A stretch of 64,000 nucleotides of DNA from Paractinoplanes ovalisporus (GTDB lineage: Bacteria > Actinomycetota > Actinomycetes > Mycobacteriales > Micromonosporaceae). The notes beneath the pieces were generated by a model. It was not told where the DNA came from and made no database searches. It was given only the letters and a program-made list of their open reading frames with translations. The stretch is taken from NCBI RefSeq assembly GCF_016834655.1, contig NZ_JAENHP010000015.1:181777-245776 (forward strand), read 5' to 3'. Shown here piece after piece: positions 56,399 through 63,890 of this stretch. Each line of letters starts with the position of its first letter. Position 1 is the first letter of the stretch. The position numbers and the translations under genes were made by a program.

Positions 56399-57879
56399 CT
56401 CTGGCGGGTGCGATCGCCACCTCGATGGTGCCGGCGCGGCACCGGTCCCGCGCCGCGCAGTGGCTGCCGTATCTGCCGGCCGCAGTGGTTCTGGCCGTCC
56501 AGGCCGTGCTGACGTTGCGCCTGGACAACATCGCGAACGTCGACGAGGCGCTCTACATCAACGCGGGGCACGCCTACATCGCCGAGTGGTCGGGCGGGCC
56601 GAAGGCACCGGACTACGGCGGCTTCTTCTCCGGCTTTCCGCTCGCCTACCCCGTCTTCGGCGCCGTGATCGACCATTTCGGCGGGCTGGAGGCGGCGCGC
56701 GTCGCCAGCCTGCTCCTGACCTTCGTCGCCGTCGCCTGCTGCGGCTCGATCGCCGCGTGGCTCGCCGGTCCGGACCGGGCCACGGTCGCCCGCCCGGTCG
56801 CCATGGCGTTCGCCGCGCTGGCCGGACCGACCCTCTTCGTGGGGAACCTGGCCACGTTCGACGCGCCCTGCGCAGTGGCGGTGATCGGATCGGCGGCACT
56901 GGCCATGACCCGCCGCTCGTACGCCACCGCCGTGCTGGCCGGGGTCATCGCGGGCGCCGGCGCGGTCGTGAAGTACACCGGCGCGCCCTTCATCCTGGTC
57001 ACCGCCGGTCTGGCGCTGCTCTGCGAGCCGACCGTACGTCGCGGCATCGCCCGCGCGCTGGTGGTGCTGACCACCGCGGTGGCCAGTGTGCTCGCGGTCT
57101 ACCTGCCGAACGCGTCGTGGATCAACGGCGGTATCGCCTTCACGACGACCAACCGCGAGGCGCACAACTATCGCGACCTCACCTTCCTGCTCGGCGAATA
57201 CCTGCTCGGCATGGGTCTGCTCACCGCGCTCGCCCTGGCCGGGTTGATCCTCCTGGTACGGCGGACCCGCACGGTCCGGCACGCTCTGATCGGCTGCGCG
57301 ATGATCGGCGCCGGGCTGGCGGTGTCGGTGAGCCAGGGCCGCCTGCACGAGTACACGTCGTTCAACAAGCACCTGATCTTCACGGCGCTCTTCCTCGCGC
57401 CGCTGGCCGCCCAGGCCGCGGTCCTCCCCCGCGTCCGCCTGGTCCGGCCCGCGGTCATCGTGCTGTCGCTCTACCTGCTCACCGTGGGCGCGCTGTACCG
57501 GTCCGACTTCATGTACCACGAATGGCCCGACTTCAGCCCGGTCGTCGAGCGCATCCACCAGATCGACCAGCCCGGCATCTACATGGGCATCGGCGGCCAC
57601 GCCATGGCGTACTACTCGAAGGACTACCCCGAGATGGAGTGGGTGGAGCCCTTCACGCTGTACGGCTCCGGGCCGGGCCAGATGCGCGAAGAGGTCGCGG
57701 AGGCCCGATATGCGGGGATCGTTCTGACCACGGGCGCGACCGGGAGCGACGCCCTCGACCGCAACACCGCCCTGATGCTGGACCTGCTCGGCAAGAGCCC
57801 CGACTACGAGCTGGCCGGCCGCTGGCCGAAACACCGCTACGACACCAACGAGTTCTACCTCTATATGCGCAGATCCTGA
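56395..57879 (+). CDS. multi-span glycosyltransferase (GT39/ArnT-like)
   Basis: A 494-residue integral membrane protein with about ten helices and a C-terminal periplasmic part. The early loop NIANVDEALYINAGHAYIAEW carries the acidic residues typical of dolichyl/polyprenyl-phosphate-sugar-dependent glycosyltransferases (GT39/PMT_2 family). GTG 56395 overlaps the upstream GT2 stop. It probably moves a sugar from a lipid carrier onto an outer polymer or protein, extending or decorating the product of the upstream enzyme. The donor is unknown. A small membrane-anchored protein gene follows 75 nt later. Confidence 0.83.
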   Translation: MTLAGAIATSMVPARHRSRAAQWLPYLPAAVVLAVQAVLTLRLDNIANVDEALYINAGHAYIAEWSGGPKAPDYGGFFSGFPLAYPVFGAVIDHFGGLEAARVASLLLTFVAVACCGSIAAWLAGPDRATVARPVAMAFAALAGPTLFVGNLATFDAPCAVAVIGSAALAMTRRSYATAVLAGVIAGAGAVVKYTGAPFILVTAGLALLCEPTVRRGIARALVVLTTAVASVLAVYLPNASWINGGIAFTTTNREAHNYRDLTFLLGEYLLGMGLLTALALAGLILLVRRTRTVRHALIGCAMIGAGLAVSVSQGRLHEYTSFNKHLIFTALFLAPLAAQAAVLPRVRLVRPAVIVLSLYLLTVGALYRSDFMYHEWPDFSPVVERIHQIDQPGIYMGIGGHAMAYYSKDYPEMEWVEPFTLYGSGPGQMREEVAEARYAGIVLTTGATGSDALDRNTALMLDLLGKSPDYELAGRWPKHRYDTNEFYLYMRRS

Positions 57880-57954
57880 TCCCTGACGCTCAGGCGATCG
57901 CCGACCCGGCCGAACTGTGCAGGACGCGCCAGAACGCCCGGGGGAGGATCGGAA

Positions 57955-58611
57955 ATGTCGCAGCAGGAGTGGATCTCGTCGTCGTCCGGCTACGGCAAGC
58001 CGGCTTCGGGCCGCAACAAGCTCCCGTACGTCCTGGGCACGCTGGGCGCCCTCGTAGCCTTCTTCGTGGTCGGCGTCATGGTCGTCGCCGCCGCCGCCGG
58101 CGTGATCGGCGGTGGCGCACCCATCGAGATCGTCGAGGCCCGCCCGGCCGAGCTCGTGCCCACCACCAAGCCCCCCGCCGCCACCAAGGTCAAGGCGGTC
58201 CCCGCGCGCACCACCAAGCCCACCGTCACCAAGACGACCACGGCCAAGCCGAAGCCGACCCGCACCGGCCCCACCTACAAGGAGCTGGACGCCCGCACCT
58301 GGCTCACGATCGTCAAGGACCCCGACGCCCACTCCGGCGACCGCATCCTCATCTACGGCCGCATCGCCCAGTTCGACGCCGCCACCGGCGCCGACCGTTT
58401 CCTGGCACTCACCGGCCCCACCCCGTACCAGGATTCCTCGGTGGTCGCGGCCGCGTTCCGGGGCAACCCGAAGCTGCTGAAGAACTTCGTCAAGGACGAC
58501 CTGTTCCAGGCCAACGCCGTCGTCCTCGGCACCACCGCCTACCGCACCCTGGACGGCGTCACCACCAAGGTGCCCGACCTGCGCATCAAGTCGATCAAGG
58601 CCCTCTCCTGA
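57955..58611 (+). CDS. membrane-anchored protein with Pro/Lys/Thr-rich linker
   Basis: A 218-residue protein with one transmembrane helix (LGTLGALVAFFVVGVMVVAA) near residues 27-48, then an extracytoplasmic Lys/Pro/Thr-rich linker (KPPAATKVKAVPARTTKPTV) and a C-terminal beta-rich domain (LDARTWLTIVKDPDAHSGDR). The start ATG follows GGGAGG. It is likely a cell-envelope sensor or structural protein; function unknown. It lies at the end of the glycosyltransferase operon and is followed by a strong hairpin. Confidence 0.75.
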   Translation: MSQQEWISSSSGYGKPASGRNKLPYVLGTLGALVAFFVVGVMVVAAAAGVIGGGAPIEIVEARPAELVPTTKPPAATKVKAVPARTTKPTVTKTTTAKPKPTRTGPTYKELDARTWLTIVKDPDAHSGDRILIYGRIAQFDAATGADRFLALTGPTPYQDSSVVAAAFRGNPKLLKNFVKDDLFQANAVVLGTTAYRTLDGVTTKVPDLRIKSIKALS

Positions 58612-58653
58612 CCACTGCGGCCTCCTCGACGGCCCCCATCATGCACGCCACGG

Positions 58654-58689
58654 GGCCCGCCGCGTCCTCGGACGATGACACGGCGGGCC
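58654..58689. terminator. bidirectional hairpin between convergent genes
   Basis: GGCCCGCCG (58654-58662) pairs with CGGCGGGCC (58681-58689) over an 18-nt loop, between the envelope-protein gene and the S37 peptidase gene. Confidence 0.65.
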
Positions 58690-58696
58690 TGACTCC

Positions 58697-60052
58697 TTAG
58701 TGGCGACGCGGGTCGAGCATGTCTTCGAAGGGCAGGGGGTCGGCCGCGGCCCTGGTGGTCAGGGTGGCCGGCACGCCCGCCCAGCGGCGCAGCGTTGCGG
58801 TGGCCTCCGCGGCCTCGTCCGGGTTCAGGCGGGAGATGTTCGCGCCGTGGTTGGCGCCGGGTGCCACGTACAGCGCGGAATCACGGCGGCTCGGTGCAAA
58901 GCGTTCGGCGCCCCACGGGTCGTTCTCGCCGTAGACGAACATCATGCGCTGCGACGCCGTGCGGACCCACAGGTCGACGTCGATCATCGGGAACGGGTTG
59001 TGGCGGGAGCGCAGCTCGGCCGGCAGCGACGAGTTCGCCGTATAGATGCCGGGGTAGCGCCGCAGGTCGCGCAGGTGGGTGAAGCGCAGCGAGGGCCAGC
59101 CCAATTGCGTGGCGGCCTGGTAGTAGTACGGCCAGTAGGGCTCGAGCCCGGCGTCGGTGTAGAACGACCAGCCGGCCACGCCGTCGATCCAGTCGTAGAT
59201 CTCGTCGTCGGTGGCGGTCGCCGGCGGCACCGAGGCGCAGTCGGCGGCCAGGCTGTACTGCCAGAACGCCCACACGGTGTCGAGCACGGTCAGCTCGAAC
59301 GACCGGTCGGCGGTCCCGACCGTACGGGAGAAGGAAAAACCGGATGCGGCGAGTCTGGGCACAAGGCGGTCACGCCGCTTCAGAGCTTCCCGCTGTACGC
59401 CGTTCAACGCGCTGCGGCAGGCCGCGTCCCCGACCGTGGCGAAGAACCGGTCGTACGCGGAATCGAGGTCGTTGAGCGAGTCGTTCGGGGCCACGTAGGC
59501 CACCACGCCGTCGACGTCGTTCGGATAGAACCGCCGGTGGTAGACCGAGGTCATCCCGCCCTTGCTGCCACCGGTCTGGATCCACTTGGTCGAATAGATC
59601 GTCTTGAGCGCCGTGACGATCCGGTGCTCGTCGCTGGCTTCCTGCCAGATGGTGAGGTCGGACCAGTCGGCCGGCGCCGGCCGCGACGGCGTGAAGAAGC
59701 GGTGCTCGACCGACACCTGGTTGGCGTCGAGCAGCCGGGTCGGTTCGGTGCGGCCCGGCTGCGGGTTCGCGGCCAGCCCGTAGCCGCTGGTCGACAGCAC
59801 CACCGGCGCGTCGGTCGAGCGGTGCAGCAGGGTGAGCCGTTGCTCGTACGTGCCCGCGTTCGGTCGTTTGTGGTCGACCGGCTGGCGATAGGTGAGAACG
59901 AAGAACCGGTAGCCGGTGGGGGCGCTCTGCGACACCACGGTCAGGCCGGGTATCGCCGTGAGCCGGTCGAGCAGGTCGTCGGCTGCTGCTGCCGGGATCG
60001 CCGGCAGCAGCAGGGCCATTACGGAGACGAGTACCGTCAGAAGTCGACGCAT
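58697..60052 (-). CDS. secreted S37-family tripeptidyl aminopeptidase-like peptidase
   Basis: A 451-residue exported peptidase. Signal peptide LLTVLVSVMALLLPAIPA, then an S37 (PS-10) hydrolase: PVVLSTSGYGLAANPQPGRT, LTIWQEASDEHRIVTALKTIY and the nucleophile-containing WIQTGGSKGGMTSVYHRRFYP. The acid may lie in VYGENDPWGAERF and the base in VAPGANHGANISRL. S37 enzymes release tripeptides from protein N-termini in streptomycetes. It sits on the minus strand, following the mhpE-like gene closely, but a role in the aromatic pathway is unlikely. Confidence 0.88.
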   Translation of the reverse strand: MRRLLTVLVSVMALLLPAIPAAAADDLLDRLTAIPGLTVVSQSAPTGYRFFVLTYRQPVDHKRPNAGTYEQRLTLLHRSTDAPVVLSTSGYGLAANPQPGRTEPTRLLDANQVSVEHRFFTPSRPAPADWSDLTIWQEASDEHRIVTALKTIYSTKWIQTGGSKGGMTSVYHRRFYPNDVDGVVAYVAPNDSLNDLDSAYDRFFATVGDAACRSALNGVQREALKRRDRLVPRLAASGFSFSRTVGTADRSFELTVLDTVWAFWQYSLAADCASVPPATATDDEIYDWIDGVAGWSFYTDAGLEPYWPYYYQAATQLGWPSLRFTHLRDLRRYPGIYTANSSLPAELRSRHNPFPMIDVDLWVRTASQRMMFVYGENDPWGAERFAPSRRDSALYVAPGANHGANISRLNPDEAAEATATLRRWAGVPATLTTRAAADPLPFEDMLDPRRH

Positions 60053-60080
60053 TGAAGCATGCTAATCCCCGGGCTTCCTG

Positions 60081-61091
60081 CTACGCCTTTCCCGCGGTCA
60101 GATCCAAGGCGATGTCGACGATCAGGTCCTCCTGGCCCCCGACCAGGCCGCGCTTGCCGACCTCGACCAGGATCGTGCGCACGTCCACGTTGTAGCGCTC
60201 GGCCGCGACCTCGGCGTGGCGCAGGAACGAGCTGTAGACACCGGCGTACCCGAGGGTCAACGTCTCGCGGTCGACCCGCACCGGGCGGTCCTGCAACGGC
60301 CGTACGAGATCCTCGGCCGCGTCCTGCAACGCGAACAGGTCGCAGCCGTGCTCCCAGCCCCTGAGGTTCGCCACCGCCACGAACGGCTCGATCGGGCAGT
60401 TGCCGGCGCCCGCGCCCTGACCGGCCAGCGAGGCGTCCACGCGATAGACGCCCTCCTCGACCGCGATCATCGAGTTCGCCACCGACAGCGACAGGTTCTC
60501 GTGAGCGTGGATGCCGATCTCGGTGGCCGGGTCGAGCACGTCCCGGTAGGCACGGATGCGGTCCCGGACGCCGTCCATCATCAGGCGGCCGCCCGAGTCG
60601 GTGACATAGACACAGTGCGCGCCGTACGACTCCATCAGTTTCGCCTGCCCGGCCAGCACCTCGGGCGGGGCCATGTGGCTCATCATCAGGAACCCGGAGA
60701 CGTCCATGCCGAGCTCGCGGGCCGTCGCGATGTGCTGCGCCGACACGTCGGCCTCGGTGCAGTGGGTGGCGATGCGGACCGAGCGGACCCCCAGCGCGTA
60801 CGCCTGCTTGAGCTCGGCGATCGTCCCGATGCCGGGCAGCAGCAGGGTGGTCAGGCGGGCCCGGTTGATGTTGGCCGCCGCGACCTCGAGCCACTGCCAG
60901 TCGGTGTGCGAGCCCGGGCCGTAGTTGAGGCTGCCGCCGGCCAGGCCGTCGCCGTGCGAGACCTCGATGCCGTCCACGCCCGCCGCGTCCAGGGCGCCGA
61001 CGATCTTCGCGACCGCGTCCAGTTCCATGCGGTGCCGGACGGCGTGCATGCCGTCCCGCAGGGTCACGTCCTGGATGAAGAGCCGGGTCAT
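60081..61091 (-). CDS. mhpE: 4-hydroxy-2-oxovalerate aldolase (MhpE/BphI type)
   Basis: A 336-residue Mn-dependent pyruvate aldolase that splits 4-hydroxy-2-oxovalerate into pyruvate and acetaldehyde. The N-terminal TLRDGMH (residues 10-16) with Arg12 and Asp13, the metal-binding HxH near IGIHAHENLS and the C-terminal DmpG-like communication domain with NCPIEPFVAV identify the family. It is the downstream partner of the acylating aldehyde dehydrogenase (ATGA overlap), so acetaldehyde is channelled. The start at 61091 overlaps the dehydrogenase stop. Confidence 0.92.
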   Translation of the reverse strand: MTRLFIQDVTLRDGMHAVRHRMELDAVAKIVGALDAAGVDGIEVSHGDGLAGGSLNYGPGSHTDWQWLEVAAANINRARLTTLLLPGIGTIAELKQAYALGVRSVRIATHCTEADVSAQHIATARELGMDVSGFLMMSHMAPPEVLAGQAKLMESYGAHCVYVTDSGGRLMMDGVRDRIRAYRDVLDPATEIGIHAHENLSLSVANSMIAVEEGVYRVDASLAGQGAGAGNCPIEPFVAVANLRGWEHGCDLFALQDAAEDLVRPLQDRPVRVDRETLTLGYAGVYSSFLRHAEVAAERYNVDVRTILVEVGKRGLVGGQEDLIVDIALDLTAGKA

Positions 61092-62008
61092 GCCGCGATC
61101 CTCTCCGCCGCGGCGATCGCCGCCGACGTCATGATGTCGAGATTTCCCGCGTACGCGGGCAGGTAGTGAGCGGCCCCCTCGACCTCGAGGAACACCGACA
61201 CCTGGTGGGTGACCGGAGCCGACCCGGCCAACGTGTGCACGGGCTGACCGTCGGGGATGGGCGTGATCTGCACCTGCTGCTTGAGCCGGTATCCGGGCAC
61301 GTACCCCGACACGACCTTGACCATCGCCTCGACCGACGCCTTGATCTCCTCGCGCACCACGTTGTCGGGCGCGTTCACCAGGCACAGCACGGTGTCCCGC
61401 ATGATCAGCGGCGGGTCGGCCGGGTTCAGCACGATGATCGCCTTGCCCCGGGTGGCGCCGCCGACCTTCTCGATGGCGTGCGCGGTCGTCTCGGTGAACT
61501 CGTCGATGTTGGCCCGCGTGCCCGGTCCGGCCGACTTGGAGGCGATCGAGGCGACAATTTCCGCGTACGGCACCGCCGCCACCTTGGAGACCGCGGCCAC
61601 GATCGGAATCGTCGCCTGTCCCCCACAGGTCACCATGTTGATGTTGCGCGCGCCCTCGTGCTCGTCGAGGTTGACCGCCGGCACCACGAACGGCCCGATC
61701 GCGGCCGGGGTCAGATCGATCAGGATCTTCCCGTACGGCTCCAGCTTCTTCGCGTTGGCCAGATGCGCCCCCGCCGAGGTCGCATCAAAGATGATCTCGA
61801 TGTCGGCAAACCCGTCCATCGCGATCAGGCCGTCCACCCCGTCGGCGGTCGTCGCGACGCCGAGACGGCCGGCCCGCGCCAGCCCGTCCGAGGCCGGGTC
61901 GATACCGACCATCGCCACGATCTCCAGCCGTTCCGACAGCCGAAGAATCTTGATCATGAGGTCGGTGCCGATGTTGCCCGACCCGATGACCGCTACTTTT
62001 GTCCCCAT
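61088..62008 (-). CDS. mhpF: acetaldehyde dehydrogenase, acylating (MhpF/BphJ type)
   Basis: A 306-residue CoA-dependent aldehyde dehydrogenase that turns acetaldehyde, NAD+ and CoA into acetyl-CoA. Rossmann motif GSGNIG at 9-14, catalytic Cys128 in NMVTCGGQATIP, and the family segment VSVFLEVEGAAHYLPAYAGN are present. Both ends are coupled in the usual order (hydratase, dehydrogenase, aldolase). The genes form the lower meta-cleavage pathway whose upper enzymes are encoded at 34775-36585. Confidence 0.93.
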   Translation of the reverse strand: MGTKVAVIGSGNIGTDLMIKILRLSERLEIVAMVGIDPASDGLARAGRLGVATTADGVDGLIAMDGFADIEIIFDATSAGAHLANAKKLEPYGKILIDLTPAAIGPFVVPAVNLDEHEGARNINMVTCGGQATIPIVAAVSKVAAVPYAEIVASIASKSAGPGTRANIDEFTETTAHAIEKVGGATRGKAIIVLNPADPPLIMRDTVLCLVNAPDNVVREEIKASVEAMVKVVSGYVPGYRLKQQVQITPIPDGQPVHTLAGSAPVTHQVSVFLEVEGAAHYLPAYAGNLDIMTSAAIAAAERIAA

Positions 62009-62078
62009 CAGGCCTCTCCGCCGTTAGTCGTTTCCGCCGCGCCGGCCGTTCTCGCTGCGCTGGTGGCTGGTGCCTTCA

Positions 62079-62849
62079 TCAGGCGTCGCCGAAGTTGGTC
62101 GCGACCGTGCCCAGCCCGGTCAGCGTGGCCGACACCCGCATCCCCGGAGTCACCGGAACCATCGGCCCGAGCGCACCCGAGAGCACCACCTGTCCCGCCC
62201 GCAGCGGGTCGCCGTAGTCCCGGGCCGCCGTCGCCAGCCAGGCCAGCGCGGCCAGCGGATCCCCGAGGCAGGCCGCCCCCGACCCCTTGGACACGACTTC
62301 CCCGCCCACGGTCATCTCCATCTGGATGTCGACCGGGTTCACCTCGTCCAGAGTCTTCCGAGCCGCACCCAGCACGAACAGCCCACTGGAGGCGTTGTCC
62401 GCGATCGTGTCGGCGATGCTGATGTCCCACCCCGCGACCCGGCTGTCCACGATCTCGAGCGCGGGCGCCATCACGTCGACGGCCGCCCGTACGTCCTCGG
62501 CGGTGAAGTCCCCCACCAGGTCGGCCTTGAGCAGAAACGCCACTTCGGCTTCGATCCGCGGCTGCAGCAGCCCACTCACCGGCACCGGATCGAGCCCGCT
62601 GACGTCCATGTCCTCGAAGAGCACCCCGAAGTCCGGCTGATCCACCCCCAGCTGCTTCTGCACGGCCGGCGAGGTAAGCCCGATCTTGTGCCCCACAAGC
62701 CGGCGCGTCTTCAGCCGAAGCTCGGTCTGCTCCCGCTGCACGGCATAGGCAGCCGCAATATCCTCGGCGCCGATAAGGTCACGAACAGGCGCGCACGGAA
62801 CCCCCGTACGCACCGCGTCAAGCAGGCGCTGAGCCGCTGGCGATGTCAT
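62079..62849 (-). CDS. mhpD: 2-keto-4-pentenoate hydratase (MhpD type)
   Basis: A 256-residue hydratase of the fumarylacetoacetase-like family. It adds water to 2-hydroxypentadienoate to give 4-hydroxy-2-oxovalerate. Metal-site residues lie in the segment IEAEVAFLLKADL, with VGHKIGLTSPAVQKQLG and PALEIVDSRVAGW also conserved. ATG 62849 is chosen. It is the first gene of the lower meta-pathway operon; a 17-bp IclR-type palindrome lies 45-61 nt upstream. A 70-nt gap separates it from the dehydrogenase gene. Confidence 0.92.
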   Translation of the reverse strand: MTSPAAQRLLDAVRTGVPCAPVRDLIGAEDIAAAYAVQREQTELRLKTRRLVGHKIGLTSPAVQKQLGVDQPDFGVLFEDMDVSGLDPVPVSGLLQPRIEAEVAFLLKADLVGDFTAEDVRAAVDVMAPALEIVDSRVAGWDISIADTIADNASSGLFVLGAARKTLDEVNPVDIQMEMTVGGEVVSKGSGAACLGDPLAALAWLATAARDYGDPLRAGQVVLSGALGPMVPVTPGMRVSATLTGLGTVATNFGDA

Positions 62850-62893
62850 AGCCCAGACGATGCCAACCCCAGCCGCATTTGTCCTAGCAATGA

Positions 62894-62910
62894 GTTCCGC
62901 TATGCGGAAC
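62894..62910. promoter_or_regulatory. 17-bp IclR-type palindrome of the lower pathway
   Basis: GTTCCGCTATGCGGAAC has 7-bp arms around TAT. It lies upstream of the hydratase gene and follows the same scaffold as the two palindromes at the upper-pathway IclR gene. The adjacent IclR gene at 63009-63743 is the likely binder. Confidence 0.75.
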
Positions 62911-63008
62911 ACCCAAGCCGACCACCCTCCCGAACACGCCCCGCCTGCAGCATCACCGCCCACGCACACCGCGCAACGCCGCCTGCCCCCGCGCGACCAG
63001 CCGGCGCG

Positions 63009-63743
63009 CTAGGCGGAGCGCCGCGCCAGCGTGATCGCGATTCCCGCCGCGGCCGCCTTCACCGAGGCCCCGTGCTTACGCGGGTGGAACCGGGTCGCCG
63101 GCCCCGCCACGCTGATCGCCGCCACCGCCAGGTCATCGCCGTCCAGCACAGGCGCGCCCACACAGACGATCCCGACCGCCGATTCCTCCGCCTCGTATGT
63201 GAGCCCCGTCTCCGCCGCCTCGTCGAGCTGACGCCGCAGCATCACCGCCGAAGTCACCGTCCGCGGCGCGAGCCGGCCCAGGGGCCGGGTGAGCACGTCC
63301 TCCCGTACGGAATCCGGAGCGAACGCCAACAGCGCCTTCCCGATAGCCGTGGCATGCAGCGGAAGCCGCCCACCCAGCCGCGACGGCGCCCGGGCCTGCC
63401 GATGCCCACCGATCTTCGCCACGTAGACGACCTCACCCCCTTCCCGCAGCCCGAGGTGAACCGTCTCGTGCGTACGTTCATAGAGGTCTTCAAGAAACGG
63501 CGTAGCCACTTCGATCAGGCTCCGCTCGACCGAGGCCCGCATCCCGAGCGCGAACAGATGCCCACTGAGGTGAAACTTGCCGTCCACCCGGTCCAGCAAC
63601 CGCGCGTCGACCATCTCACCGGTCAGCCGGTGAAGGGTCGCCTTGGCCAGCCCCGTACGCCGCTGCAACTCAGCAAACCCGATCCCCCGATCATCGGCCG
63701 TGAAGGAGTCCAGAATGAGCGACACCTTCCCGATCACAGACAT
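63009..63743 (-). CDS. IclR-family transcriptional regulator of the lower meta-pathway
   Basis: A 244-residue IclR regulator. The winged helix (IGFAELQRRTGLAKATLHRLT) is at the N-terminus and the effector domain follows (ATPFLEDLYERTHETVHLGL, GGRLPLHATAIGKALLAF, GIVCVGAPVLDGDDLAVAAISV). The ATG at 63743 is preceded six bases upstream by TAGGCT, so the message is probably leaderless. It lies just upstream of the hydratase-dehydrogenase-aldolase operon on the same strand, with a palindrome between them. It presumably responds to a meta-cleavage metabolite. Confidence 0.9.
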   Translation of the reverse strand: MSVIGKVSLILDSFTADDRGIGFAELQRRTGLAKATLHRLTGEMVDARLLDRVDGKFHLSGHLFALGMRASVERSLIEVATPFLEDLYERTHETVHLGLREGGEVVYVAKIGGHRQARAPSRLGGRLPLHATAIGKALLAFAPDSVREDVLTRPLGRLAPRTVTSAVMLRRQLDEAAETGLTYEAEESAVGIVCVGAPVLDGDDLAVAAISVAGPATRFHPRKHGASVKAAAAGIAITLARRSA

Positions 63744-63749
63744 GCCGCC

Positions 63750-63755
63750 AGCCTA
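63750..63755 (-). promoter_or_regulatory. -10 element of a likely leaderless IclR transcript
   Basis: TAGGCT on the minus strand lies 6 nt before the IclR ATG at 63743, with no ribosome-binding sequence. Confidence 0.5.
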
Positions 63756-63779
63756 ACGACGCCCAGCCCCCACCAGGCG

Positions 63780-63806
63780 TTGTCCACAGCCGCGGGGTTA
63801 TCCACA
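63780..63806 (+). other. two DnaA-box-like 9-mers
   Basis: TTGTCCACA (63780-63788) and TTATCCACA (63798-63806) match the actinobacterial and E. coli DnaA-box consensus sequences exactly, in the same orientation, 18 bp start to start. Two boxes are too few for oriC, but could titrate DnaA or be part of an actinobacterial intergenic repeat. Confidence 0.6.
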
Positions 63807-63890
63807 GCGCAGCCCCGCCGACCCCGCAAAGATCGCCATTTTGCGCCACACTTCAGCGCAGGGTGGTGGCCCCCTAGCCTCCGTCTTTCA

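Noticed and set aside
63780..63806. Chromosomal replication origin
   Set aside because: Only two DnaA boxes and no dnaA/dnaN neighbours are visible.
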